From contig CABVRX010000003.1 of NCBI GenBank assembly GCA_902500825.1, positions 62,001-126,000 on the forward strand: 64,000 nucleotides of DNA, in the 5' to 3' direction. Under the pieces are notes generated by a model. The model was not told the DNA's origin. It did not search any database and saw nothing but the letters and a program-made list of their open reading frames with translations. The stretch's first letter is position 1. The number at the start of each line of letters is the position of its first letter. The DNA comes from an uncultured Nitrospira sp. GTDB lineage: Bacteria > Nitrospirota > Nitrospiria > Nitrospirales > Nitrospiraceae. Below are positions 46,307-54,577 of this stretch, piece after piece. A program made the translations under genes and the position numbers.

Positions 46307-46652
46307 GATCGGGGATACCGTCAGGGTCCACGTCAAAGTCGTCGAAGGTGAGAAAGAACGCATTCAGGTCTATGAAGGAACTGTGATCGCGCGCAAGGGG
46401 AGTTTGAATACCGAAACGTTTACGGTTCGAAAACTTTCGTACGGGGTCGGGGTCGAACGGATTTTCCCGGTGCATTCTCCCATCGTCTCCAAGGTTGATG
46501 TGGTTCGGCAGGGGCGCGTTCGGCGCGCGAAGCTGTACTATCTGCGCGGCAAGAAGGGAAAGTTTGCGAAAGTCGAAGAGCGCGAGTTTGTCGGTGAGAG
46601 CAAGCAGTCGGCACAATCATCGGCTTCTGAGGAAGAGACTGTGAAGGCCTAG
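46248..46652 (+). CDS. rplS: 50S ribosomal protein L19
   Basis: A 134-residue L19 protein ([57 protein letters not shown]) with an acidic/Ser-rich C-terminal extension. GGAGGAGGGG lies before ATG 46248. The first 59 nt overlap the end of trmD. Confidence 0.97.
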   Translation: MNQLERIQRSLTKKSVPSFEIGDTVRVHVKVVEGEKERIQVYEGTVIARKGSLNTETFTVRKLSYGVGVERIFPVHSPIVSKVDVVRQGRVRRAKLYYLRGKKGKFAKVEEREFVGESKQSAQSSASEEETVKA

Positions 46653-46708
46653 ACTGCTTCCACGGATAAGTTCCCTCACGGCAATGCGTTGGCGCGATCG
46701 GTGAAGGG

Positions 46709-47374
46709 ATGTTCGATGGGCCAACCGAAGAGTTCGAGCGGGCAGCCCGACTGTGCGGATATCGTCGTATTGCCGGTATCGATGAGGCCGGGCGCGGTCC
46801 GTTAGCCGGTCCGGTCGTCGCCGCTGCTGTTGTCCTACCAGCCCGATGTCGATTCTCAGGAATCGATGATTCCAAGCAGCTTTCCGAAGGGCAGCGAGAG
46901 CGATTGTACGCAGCTATCCTCGATCAAGCCGTGGGGATGGGAATCGGATCAGCGGACGTCGGTGAGATCGATAGGCTCAATATTCTCGAAGCGACCAGGC
47001 TGGCGATGCGGCGAGCCGTCGACCAGCTGACTCCTCCCCCTGATTATCTTCTCATTGATGCTGTTGCTCTTCCTGGAATCAGAATCTCCGTGCGGCCTAT
47101 CATCAAGGGAGATTCCCTCTCCTTCTCGATCGCGGCTGCCTCCATCATCGCCAAAGTTACGAGGGATCGTCTCATGGCGAAGTACCACGAAATGTTCCCT
47201 GAATATGATTTTCTCTCGCATAAGGGGTATTGTACGACAGAACATCTGCAACGATTGGCGCGTCATGGCCCGTGCTCCATTCATCGTCGAACATTCATGC
47301 CGGTGCATGAGGTGATCGTCTCCACGAAGAAAGAGTCGGCCGGACAGATGCTCTCCACATTGTTCGAACAGTAA
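46709..47374 (+). CDS. rnhB: Ribonuclease HII
   Basis: A 221-residue enzyme that cuts RNA in RNA-DNA hybrids and removes single ribonucleotides. The acidic active site is visible in IAGIDEAGRGPLAGPVV (Asp-Glu) and LLIDAVALPG, with SIIAKVTRDRLM. ATG 46709 is preceded by GAAGGG. It is followed by yraN after 4 bp. Confidence 0.96.
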   Translation: MFDGPTEEFERAARLCGYRRIAGIDEAGRGPLAGPVVAAAVVLPARCRFSGIDDSKQLSEGQRERLYAAILDQAVGMGIGSADVGEIDRLNILEATRLAMRRAVDQLTPPPDYLLIDAVALPGIRISVRPIIKGDSLSFSIAAASIIAKVTRDRLMAKYHEMFPEYDFLSHKGYCTTEHLQRLARHGPCSIHRRTFMPVHEVIVSTKKESAGQMLSTLFEQ

Positions 47375-47378
47375 GCGA

Positions 47379-47768
47379 ATGGCCACTTCCGACCCGCGCC
47401 ATCAGTTCGGCCAAGCCAGTGAAATGCAGGCCGAGCGGTTCTTGCTGGCCAAGGGATATCGAATCCTTGATCGCAATGTGCGGACTTCTCTCGGTGAATT
47501 AGATCTCGTGGCAGAAGACCAGGGGGTTGTAGTCTTTGTCGAGGTCAAGGGCAGGACCACGGAAGCCTTCGGCGGTGCTCTGCTGGCGGTGAATCATCGT
47601 AAGCGGATGAAACTGACAAAATTGGCCGCGCAGTATTTAGCACAACGACATTGGTCAGATAAGTTGTGCCGATTCGATGTGGTGTTGGTCCAGGAAAAAT
47701 CTTCCGGCCAGGGAGGGATCGAACACCTTCAGAACGCGTTTGACGCCGGCGAACACGGAAGGTTCTAG
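47379..47768 (+). CDS. yraN: UPF0102/YraN family protein
   Basis: A 129-residue predicted endonuclease-fold protein (AERFLLAKGYRILDRNVRTSLGELDLVAED ... FVEVKGRTTEAFGG). The E-xLDLV...VEVK pattern is a PD-(D/E)XK-like site. Its role is unknown; it often sits next to rnhB as here. Confidence 0.93.
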   Translation: MATSDPRHQFGQASEMQAERFLLAKGYRILDRNVRTSLGELDLVAEDQGVVVFVEVKGRTTEAFGGALLAVNHRKRMKLTKLAAQYLAQRHWSDKLCRFDVVLVQEKSSGQGGIEHLQNAFDAGEHGRF

Positions 47769-47774
47769 ATTTCC

Positions 47775-48464
47775 ATGGATGCCATCATCCAACTTATCCA
47801 CGTATCCAAATGGCATGATCGAAAAGCCGCGTTGTCCGACGTCACGCTCGAGATCGAAAAGGGGGAGTTTGTCCTTCTTATGGGATCGAGCGGGGCCGGG
47901 AAGTCCACCCTGCTGCGCATGTTGATCGGTGAGGAGCAGCCGGACGAAGGACAGATTTTTGTGCACGGCAGGAATGTGACGAAGCTCAGATCGGCCGAGA
48001 TTCCTCATCTCCGACGGAAGGTCGGCGCGGTCTTCCAAGACTTTCGTCTCTTGCCGAAGAAATCCGTCTTCGACAATGTGGCGCTTCCGCTGATCGTTCA
48101 AGGTGTTTCCGAGAAAGATATCCGTCGTAAAGTCACGGAGGCCTTGCGTGCCGTCGATGTCGATCACAAAAAAGATCAGTTGCCGAACAGTCTCTCCACG
48201 GGAGAGCAGCAGCGTGTCTGCATTGCCCGGGCGATCGTCAACGGGCCGGTGGTGCTTCTGGCCGACGAACCAACGGGCAACCTTGACCCGGAACGCACAA
48301 GGGAGATCATAGAGTTGTTTAAGCTGATCAATGCACGAGGGACGACCGTGATCGTCGCGACGCACGATTCACACGTCGTGAGCCATGCGAATCGACGGGT
48401 GATCACCTTAGTTCAAGGGGTATTGTTGTCGGAGCGGCGGGTCGGGCAAGGGATCGGAGTATGA
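47775..48464 (+). CDS. ftsE: Cell-division ATP-binding protein FtsE
   Basis: A 229-residue ABC ATPase that partners with FtsX to control septal peptidoglycan hydrolysis. Walker A GSSGAGKST, Q-loop VFQDFRLLP, Walker B VVLLADEPTGNLDP and H-loop VATHD are intact. The ABC signature reads LSTGEQQR instead of LSGGEQQR, an unusual Gly-to-Thr change next to the nucleotide. Its stop overlaps the ftsX ATG by 4 nt. Confidence 0.95.
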   Translation: MDAIIQLIHVSKWHDRKAALSDVTLEIEKGEFVLLMGSSGAGKSTLLRMLIGEEQPDEGQIFVHGRNVTKLRSAEIPHLRRKVGAVFQDFRLLPKKSVFDNVALPLIVQGVSEKDIRRKVTEALRAVDVDHKKDQLPNSLSTGEQQRVCIARAIVNGPVVLLADEPTGNLDPERTREIIELFKLINARGTTVIVATHDSHVVSHANRRVITLVQGVLLSERRVGQGIGV

Positions 48465-49360
48465 GGCGACTATTTTATCTCGTTCGTGAAGCGTGGGCAA
48501 ACATGCGTATCAATCGCACGACCACGATCGTCGCTGTGTTGACCACGGCGTTTACCTTGGCCTGTGTGGGCATCTTTCTGTTGCTCTATGTGAATCTGCG
48601 GAACGCAGCGGGGTCGCTTCAGGAAGATGTCAAGGTCATGGTCTATTTGGAGGATCGACTTCCCAAAGAAAAGGCGCAGGAACTCGATCGAAAACTCAAG
48701 CTCGATCGTATGGTTGATGAGGTGGTTTTTATTTCGAAAGAACAGGCATTGGGAGAGTTTCGAGTTCAATTCCCCAGTGAGTCTCATTTGCTCGAAGGGC
48801 TCGGCGAGAACCCGCTCCCGGCTTCGTTCGTGGTAACGCTTGCGCCGAACTTTCGATCTCCGGACGCCATGAAGGGCTGGGTTGAACGGGTGCAAACAAT
48901 GGAAGGTGTTGCCAAGGTCGACTATAATCAAGAATGGCTGAGTCTGCTGGCCGAATTGATAGGATACATCGAGTTGGCGGCGATCGGGGTGGGCATACTC
49001 CTCTCCGCAGCTGCTGTGACGATCATCGGGAATACGATCAGGCTTGCATTGTTGGCCAGACGGGAGGAGATCGAAATCCTCCGTTCGATTGGAGCCACGC
49101 GCATGTTCATCCGTATTCCATATTTCCTCGAAGGCGCCGTGCTCGGAGCCTGTGGCAGCGCGCTGTCGCTGGGGATTCTCAAGTTTGCATTTGAATTGTT
49201 CCGGCAGCAGATTCAATTGACGGGCCGTTTCAGCGGGATCGAAGGCATGATCTCGTTCTTTCCCCTCTCGGTGTGTCTGGCGCTCGTCATGATGGGAATG
49301 GGGCTTGGCTTTGCCGGTAGCGTGGTGTCGCTGCTTCGTGTCGGGGAAGGGCGGGCATGA
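48461..49360 (+). CDS. ftsX: Cell-division permease-like protein FtsX
   Basis: A 299-residue inner-membrane protein with the FtsX layout: N-terminal helix (TTIVAVLTTAFTLACVGIFLLLYV), a large extracytoplasmic domain (VKVMVYLEDRLP ...), and three further helices at the C-terminus. It passes the FtsE ATPase signal to the EnvC-type activator encoded next. It overlaps ftsE and the downstream envC by 4 nt each. Confidence 0.95.
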   Translation: MRRLFYLVREAWANMRINRTTTIVAVLTTAFTLACVGIFLLLYVNLRNAAGSLQEDVKVMVYLEDRLPKEKAQELDRKLKLDRMVDEVVFISKEQALGEFRVQFPSESHLLEGLGENPLPASFVVTLAPNFRSPDAMKGWVERVQTMEGVAKVDYNQEWLSLLAELIGYIELAAIGVGILLSAAAVTIIGNTIRLALLARREEIEILRSIGATRMFIRIPYFLEGAVLGACGSALSLGILKFAFELFRQQIQLTGRFSGIEGMISFFPLSVCLALVMMGMGLGFAGSVVSLLRVGEGRA

Positions 49361-50541
49361 GCATCTCCTTCGTCATCCTACTCTGGGGGCTTGCGGTGGG
49401 AGGAGGAGGGACATCGGTGGCGAGCGCGGCAAATGATCCGATCGCCGAAAAAATTGAACGTGAGCGGAAGACTCTTGAAACGTTGAAGGGTAAGATCGAA
49501 GAAAAACGGAAACGGGCCGAGGAAGCAGAAAAGAAACGAGAATCGGTTTTGCAAGGCATCCAATCTCTGGACGAACGGCTGGTCCATCATCGGCAAGATC
49601 ATCATGAGATCAGCAAGAAACTGCGACAGAAAGATCGGGAGATTGAGGAAGTTACAGACCGGCTGGGGGCGATGCAAACCAGCATTGATGCCAGACGCGA
49701 CGCCATTTTGGCCCGGCTTCGCGTACAATACATGGAAGGGCGGTTTGGTCGTGTGAAGGCCCTCTTAACGGCCGACTCATACAGTGATTTCCAACGTCGC
49801 GGACAATACCTCTCGGCCGTTTCACACAAGGACTACGAATTGCTGGAGACGTTTAAGACCGATATGGAGCGGATGCAGCAGGCTGAGCATCAGCGCGCCG
49901 AGGCCAGAGCCATACTGGTTGCCTTCAAGCTAAACATCGAGAAGAAACTGGCCGACATCCGAGTGCTCCAGAAGGAGAAAAAGGTTTATCTGGCGAAAAT
50001 CACGCACGAAAAAGATGCCCATAATCGCACGGTCGAAGAATTGCAGCGCTCCGCCTCGCGAGTGGATGGCTTGTTGCATGATTTAGAAACGCGCCGACGT
50101 GCCATGACCGTGCATCCTCCGACGTCTTCACCCTTGGCTCATGGAGTGAGAGGCACGTTGCCTTGGCCGGCCGATGGAAAAGTCGTGTCGTTCTTCGGGC
50201 GTCAGAAACACCCGACGTTTAATACCTATGTCCAGCGCAAAGGCATCGAAATCCGAACAACAGAAGGAAGCTTAATCCATGCCGTTATGACCGGAGGCGT
50301 CGTCTATGCGGACTGGTTGAAAGGATACGGACTCGTTATAATCTTAGATCACGCCAATGGGTTTTTCTCCCTGTATGCGCACGCATCCAAGTTGCTTGCC
50401 AAAGTGGGTGAACGAGTTGCCGAAGGTCAACCTATCGGGGAGACCGGGGACACGGGCATGATCGGAGAAAATACTTTATACTTTGAATTACGTGAAGGGG
50501 CCGAGCCGGTCGATCCGCTCCACTGGCTGGCAAAACGATAA
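49357..50541 (+). CDS. envC: EnvC-like murein hydrolase activator
   Basis: A 394-residue periplasmic protein: signal peptide, long coiled coil (about residues 30-250) and a C-terminal LytM (M23) domain. The LytM domain lacks the zinc ligands: RKGIEIR in place of HxGxD, and LYFELRE in place of the HxH. It is therefore an activator of amidases rather than an enzyme, as in EnvC. ATGA overlap with ftsX supports an FtsEX-EnvC complex. Confidence 0.92.
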   Translation: MSISFVILLWGLAVGGGGTSVASAANDPIAEKIERERKTLETLKGKIEEKRKRAEEAEKKRESVLQGIQSLDERLVHHRQDHHEISKKLRQKDREIEEVTDRLGAMQTSIDARRDAILARLRVQYMEGRFGRVKALLTADSYSDFQRRGQYLSAVSHKDYELLETFKTDMERMQQAEHQRAEARAILVAFKLNIEKKLADIRVLQKEKKVYLAKITHEKDAHNRTVEELQRSASRVDGLLHDLETRRRAMTVHPPTSSPLAHGVRGTLPWPADGKVVSFFGRQKHPTFNTYVQRKGIEIRTTEGSLIHAVMTGGVVYADWLKGYGLVIILDHANGFFSLYAHASKLLAKVGERVAEGQPIGETGDTGMIGENTLYFELREGAEPVDPLHWLAKR

Positions 50542-50607
50542 GACGCGTTGTCGGTGTCGATCAGGTCTGAGCGTTCGACAATGCAGGAAAGAAGGGATGT
50601 GAAGATT

Positions 50608-51957
50608 ATGGAACAGCAGCCGCGGCGGAAGTCTTGGGTGGTTGGACCGATGATCGCACTCGCCCTGCTCTGTGGAGTCGTCATTGGGAAAGGCTGGGAG
50701 CGAACCGGTCACGCAGGTGAAACGTATGAGGAGCTCAAAACCTTCTCCGAGGTTTTGAATCAAGTTCAAAAGCACTATGTCGATGAGACGAAGCCGAAAG
50801 ATCTTATTCAAGGGGCCATTCGCGGCATGCTGTCGACGCTCGATCCGCACTCAGCGTATATGACTCCGGAAATGTATAAGGAGATGCAGGTCGAAACAAG
50901 GGGGGAATTCGGTGGGGTCGGCATTCAAATCGGTGTGAAGGACAACCGGCTGGCCGTGATCGCGCCGATCGAAGGTACGCCGGCGCATCGAGCCGGGATC
51001 AAAGCCGGCGATTTCATCATTAAAGTCAACGACGATACCACGAAGGACCTGACGCTGATGGATGCCGTCCAGAAGATGCGCGGGCCGAAAGGCAGCAAGG
51101 TCAATCTCACCATTCAACGGGATGGAGCAACGGATCCCTTGGTGTTCACCCTCGTCCGGGACACCATCAAAATTGAAAGCGTAAAGTCGAAGGTCATCGA
51201 CAATCTCGGCTATGTTCGGCTCACGCAGTTTCAAGAAGCGACCGGACGTGACCTTTCCAAAGCGATCAAACAGTTCAAGGAGCAGAAGGTTCAAGGAACC
51301 ATTCTCGACCTTCGAAACAATCCAGGCGGGTTGCTGACTGCGGCCGTCGATGTGTCCGAGCAATTTCTTCCCAGCGGGAAGCTGGTTGTCTATACCAAGA
51401 GCCGGGAAGGAAAAAAGGACGAATGGTTCGCGAAGTCCAAGGACCAACTGGAAGATCTTCCGGTTATCATTCTCGTCAACGAGGGATCGGCGAGTGCGTC
51501 GGAGATCGTAGCCGGGGCGCTGCAAGATTGGGGACGAGCCGTCGTGGTTGGGACGACCTCGTTCGGGAAAGGGTCTGTGCAGACGATCTTGGCCTTAGGT
51601 GATGGTTCGGGGCTTCGCCTTACGACCGCGAAGTACTATACGCCAAAAGGTCGGTCGATCCAGTCGACCGGGATTACGCCTGATATTGTGGTGAAACTGC
51701 CGACGCCGGTGCTTGCCAAGGCGCCGGACGGGAAGCCGGCTGAAAAGGACACGGAGGGGAAGGCCGTCAAACCACCGACAGGAAAAGAGGCATCACCCCC
51801 AGGTGGAAAGTCTCCCGATGAGGCCAGTCCGAAGAACGGCACATCCTTACCGGCTGAAGCGGGAGGTGAACTCTCGCTTGAGCAGGATGTCCAGCTGCAG
51901 AAGGCGGTAGAATTGCTGAAGAGCTGGAAGATCTTCAAGGAACTCAAGACTTCCTAA
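50608..51957 (+). CDS. ctpA: C-terminal processing peptidase (S41, CtpA-type)
   Basis: A 449-residue exported serine protease. A membrane anchor/signal (MIALALLCGVVIGKGWE), a PDZ domain (about residues 100-180, IEGTPAHRAGIKAGDFI) and the S41 core with catalytic Ser in NEGSASASE and Lys in TTSFGKGSVQ are visible, followed by a Lys/Pro-rich linker. It trims C-termini of periplasmic proteins and may process cell-wall hydrolases of the adjacent FtsEX-EnvC set. ATG 50608 is preferred over starts at 50581 or 50548. Confidence 0.94.
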   Translation: MEQQPRRKSWVVGPMIALALLCGVVIGKGWERTGHAGETYEELKTFSEVLNQVQKHYVDETKPKDLIQGAIRGMLSTLDPHSAYMTPEMYKEMQVETRGEFGGVGIQIGVKDNRLAVIAPIEGTPAHRAGIKAGDFIIKVNDDTTKDLTLMDAVQKMRGPKGSKVNLTIQRDGATDPLVFTLVRDTIKIESVKSKVIDNLGYVRLTQFQEATGRDLSKAIKQFKEQKVQGTILDLRNNPGGLLTAAVDVSEQFLPSGKLVVYTKSREGKKDEWFAKSKDQLEDLPVIILVNEGSASASEIVAGALQDWGRAVVVGTTSFGKGSVQTILALGDGSGLRLTTAKYYTPKGRSIQSTGITPDIVVKLPTPVLAKAPDGKPAEKDTEGKAVKPPTGKEASPPGGKSPDEASPKNGTSLPAEAGGELSLEQDVQLQKAVELLKSWKIFKELKTS

Positions 51958-52430
51958 CGTTCTTGAGCCTGAATTCGTTGCTGAACGGCTTGGAGTAAGT
52001 GCTCTTCGGACCCGGAAAAACTCGGCAGGGTTCGAAGCAGGTGAGATCGAATGAGCTGATCGAGATCGGGGAGCGTCCGTATGCCGAGTCGGAAATATAA
52101 GTACGCCACGAGTGATTCGGAGAGGCCTGGAAGAGTTGCCCAATTTCTGACTTCGGTCGGGAGCGGGACCTGAAGCTCCTGGTAGGCGCGGATGGTGCCG
52201 GTCTCCAGAAACTCTTCGATCTTTTTCGCCAGATCGGTTCCAATCCCTTCGATATCTTCAAGCTCCCGGCGTTCAGCCAGGGTCGCCACGTCTTCCTCAA
52301 TGACAAGCAGAGCATCCGCAGCCCGCTTATAAGCCCGCACTCGATAAGGGTTTGCCCGTTGAGAGGCTAGGAGGTCAGCCATCGACCTGAAGATCGTGGC
52401 CAATCGTTGATTATTCTCCTTCATGTTCAT
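51954..52430 (-). CDS. Helix-hairpin-helix protein, PolX N-terminal-like
   Basis: A 158-residue protein related to the 8-kDa domain of family X DNA polymerases (NNQRLATIFRSMADLLASQRANPYRVRAYKRAADAL ... LEDIEGIGTDLAKKIEEF, an HhH motif). It lacks polymerase or PHP domains and probably binds DNA. The stop codon is complementary-overlapped with the ctpA stop, so the genes are tightly convergent. ATG 52430 is used; ATG 52424 is close by. Confidence 0.85.
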   Translation of the reverse strand: MNMKENNQRLATIFRSMADLLASQRANPYRVRAYKRAADALLVIEEDVATLAERRELEDIEGIGTDLAKKIEEFLETGTIRAYQELQVPLPTEVRNWATLPGLSESLVAYLYFRLGIRTLPDLDQLIRSHLLRTLPSFSGSEEHLLQAVQQRIQAQER

Positions 52431-52519
52431 GCGCAGCACCTTGGACGGGCATTGTGCGGTTTCCTCGGTCTTCCAGGCAAGGGGCACTTTGTTGACAAGA
52501 TGAATTCAGGTCTCATAGG

Positions 52520-52750
52520 ATGACAGGCGTGTTGGACACTATCCACATCCACGTGAACGGGCAGGCACGGACCTGGCGCGATGGCGGAACGGTCGCCGAT
52601 CTGTTGCAAGACCTGGACATACAAACGGAGCGGGTGGCCGTGGAGCTGAATCTTGAAATCCTCGATCGGGCGGCATTTGGTCTTCGCCGACTCCAAAACG
52701 GGGATCGAGTCGAGATTCTCGGCTTTATTGGCGGCGGATCATCTTATTAA
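52520..52750 (+). CDS. thiS: Thiamine biosynthesis sulfur carrier ThiS with C-terminal extension
   Basis: A 76-residue ubiquitin-fold sulfur carrier (IHIHVNGQARTW ... GDRVEILGFIGGG). Normally ThiS ends in Gly-Gly, which is adenylated and converted to thiocarboxylate. Here three extra residues (Ser-Ser-Tyr) follow GGG, so the carrier would need trimming before use. A -10-like TAGGAT (52516-52521) with an upstream TTGACA 18 bp away overlaps the ATG, and translation may therefore begin at GTG 52529 on a leaderless transcript. thiG follows after 9 bp. Confidence 0.88.
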   Translation: MTGVLDTIHIHVNGQARTWRDGGTVADLLQDLDIQTERVAVELNLEILDRAAFGLRRLQNGDRVEILGFIGGGSSY

Positions 52751-52759
52751 GAGGAAAGT

Positions 52760-53533
52760 ATGGCGGACGATCGACTGGTTATTGCGGGGCATGAATTCAA
52801 GTCCCGGTTATGGGTCGGAACAGGGAAATATAAAGATTTTGTCGAGACGCAGAAGGCCATTGAAGCATCCGGTGCCGATGTCGTGACCGTCGCGGTTCGT
52901 CGAGTGAATATCACTGATCGTTCGAAAGACAATCTGCTCGATTACATCGACCCGAAGAAATACACGATTCTGCCCAACACAGCCGGATGCTATACGGTGG
53001 AAGATGCGGTGCGATACTCACGCCTGGCTCGAGCGGCTGGTGTGTCCGACTTGGTAAAGTTGGAAGTGCTCGGTGATGAGAGGACGTTATTCCCGGATAC
53101 GGCCGGTTTGATCGAAGCGGCCAAGATCCTTATTAAGGAAGGATTTATCGTCCTTCCGTACACGAATGACGATCCGATTGTCGCGAAGAAACTCGTGGAT
53201 ATCGGATGTCCGGCGGTCATGCCTTTAGCGGCGCCCATCGGATCCGGGCTCGGAATTCGTAATCCGTACAATCTGAAAATCATCATGGAAACCGTCAAGG
53301 TGCCGATCATCGTCGATGCCGGAGTCGGCACCGCGTCGGACGCAGCCTTGGCGATGGAATACGGCGCCGACGCGGTGCTCATGAATACGGCTATTGCCGG
53401 TGCGCAGGACCCGCTTGCCATGGCGGAAGCGATGAAGTACGCGGTGCATGCCGGCCGTCTGGCTTATAAGGCCGGTCGCATTCCCCGTAAACTCTATGCG
53501 ACGGCCAGCAGCCCGATCGAAGGGATGCTTTAA
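52760..53533 (+). CDS. thiG: Thiazole synthase ThiG
   Basis: A 257-residue TIM-barrel enzyme that forms the thiazole ring from deoxyxylulose-phosphate, an imine and ThiS-COSH. Conserved parts are seen: [20 protein letters not shown] (Schiff-base Lys in VKLEVLGDE), [13 protein letters not shown] and [35 protein letters not shown] 52760 has GAGGAAAG upstream. Its TAA stop is directly followed by repeat copy D. Confidence 0.96.
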   Translation: MADDRLVIAGHEFKSRLWVGTGKYKDFVETQKAIEASGADVVTVAVRRVNITDRSKDNLLDYIDPKKYTILPNTAGCYTVEDAVRYSRLARAAGVSDLVKLEVLGDERTLFPDTAGLIEAAKILIKEGFIVLPYTNDDPIVAKKLVDIGCPAVMPLAAPIGSGLGIRNPYNLKIIMETVKVPIIVDAGVGTASDAALAMEYGADAVLMNTAIAGAQDPLAMAEAMKYAVHAGRLAYKAGRIPRKLYATASSPIEGML

Positions 53534-53745
53534 CAGGATGCTGGAAAAGTCTGCCAGCGTCGTTCTCGCCTCGCTCAGAGGCTCAACGTACCACCGGGCA
53601 AGAGCTGCCAGAGCAGCTCGGGGCGGGCTGGGTGAGAATAGCGTACGCCTCGCCGCTTCGCTCGTTGCAGCCTTGCCCGTGGAGCGGCGCGTCTTGGCGC
53701 GCCGGGGTTGGGCGGGTGCGATCAGCAGTTTTTTTGAGCATCCTG
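53534..53745 (+). repeat. Dispersed MITE-like repeat, copy D
   Basis: 212 bp with ends CAGGATGCTGGAAAAG and TTTTTTTGAGCATCCTG. It contains the family core plus a 50-bp insert around 53591-53640 and the GGCGCGTCTTGGCGCGCCGG module shared with copy A. It begins at the base after the thiG stop codon and separates thiG from thiE. Confidence 0.85.
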
Positions 53746-53811
53746 AAGGCCTTCTGGCGTTGGGAGTGAGTTCTCACATTCAGCATCGATCAACGCGCAT
53801 CTTCCTCGGAC

Positions 53812-54438
53812 ATGCCGTCCGTTAACTTCCGGTTGCTGCTCGTCACAGACAGGACTCAGGCAGGCAGCCGATCTCTTCCATCTCTTATCCGACAGGCAGT
53901 CAGCGCCGGATTGCCTGCTGTCCAATTGCGGGAACGGGATCTATCGATCCAGCAATTGCTTCCGTTGGCGCAGGAGATTCAGTCGATCACGGCGTCGTGC
54001 GCCGTTCCGTTGATCGTCAATGATCGTGTCGATCTCATGATGGCGCTGAATTTTGAAGGCGTGCATCTTCGATCCGACAGTCTGCCTCCTCTTCCTGTGC
54101 GACAGATGATCGGATCGCGCCGATTGATCGGAGTGTCCACACATTCCGTCGAGGATGCGCGCTGCGCGAATCAGAGCGGGGCCGATTATGTCGTGTTTGG
54201 TCCCATTTTTGAGACTCCATCGAAGCGTTCGTTCGGGCCACCGCTTGGGCTTCATCTGCTGGCTGATGCCTGCCGCCGATCGTCCGTCCCCGTACTTGCC
54301 ATTGGAGGAATCACGTGCGAACGAGTACACGACGTTCGTCGAGCCGGTGCTCACGGAGTGGCTGTGATCGGGGCGTTGTTGTCACGTGACGACATCGGCG
54401 AAGCCGTTCGAGAGTTCCGACAAGCTCTGGAGACGTGA
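53812..54438 (+). CDS. thiE: Thiamine-phosphate synthase ThiE
   Basis: A 208-residue TIM-barrel enzyme joining the pyrimidine and thiazole phosphates. Key motifs: VQLRERDLS, LIVNDRVDLMMA, GVHLRSDSLP, STHSVEDA, GADYVVFGPIFETPSK and VLAIGGIT. ATG 53812 lies beyond the inserted repeat, so thiE may or may not share a transcript with thiSG. Confidence 0.94.
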   Translation: MPSVNFRLLLVTDRTQAGSRSLPSLIRQAVSAGLPAVQLRERDLSIQQLLPLAQEIQSITASCAVPLIVNDRVDLMMALNFEGVHLRSDSLPPLPVRQMIGSRRLIGVSTHSVEDARCANQSGADYVVFGPIFETPSKRSFGPPLGLHLLADACRRSSVPVLAIGGITCERVHDVRRAGAHGVAVIGALLSRDDIGEAVREFRQALET

Positions 54439-54488
54439 TACCGCGTTACACGAAGGAGACAAGTTTCGCGCGAGATCGTCCGTTGGAG

Positions 54489-54517
54489 TTGACCACCCCT
54501 AGGTCGGGTGTTAGAAT
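54489..54517 (+). promoter_or_regulatory. Predicted promoter of the proteasome operon with inverted repeat
   Basis: -35 TTGACC at 54489-54494, 17-bp spacer, -10 TAGAAT at 54512-54517. Within the spacer the inverted repeat CACCC-N7-GGGTG (54494-54498 / 54506-54510) could be an operator. The arc ATG lies about 60 bp downstream. Confidence 0.65.
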
Positions 54518-54577
54518 CCGATCACCAAACTATTCGCGCTTACGCTCGATGTCCTGAGTTATCCGTGTCGTCCCGAT

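Noticed and set aside
52431-52519. TPP riboswitch ahead of thiS
   Set aside because: The gap is only about 90 bp and shows no TPP-aptamer-like core (no CTGAGA-type motif).
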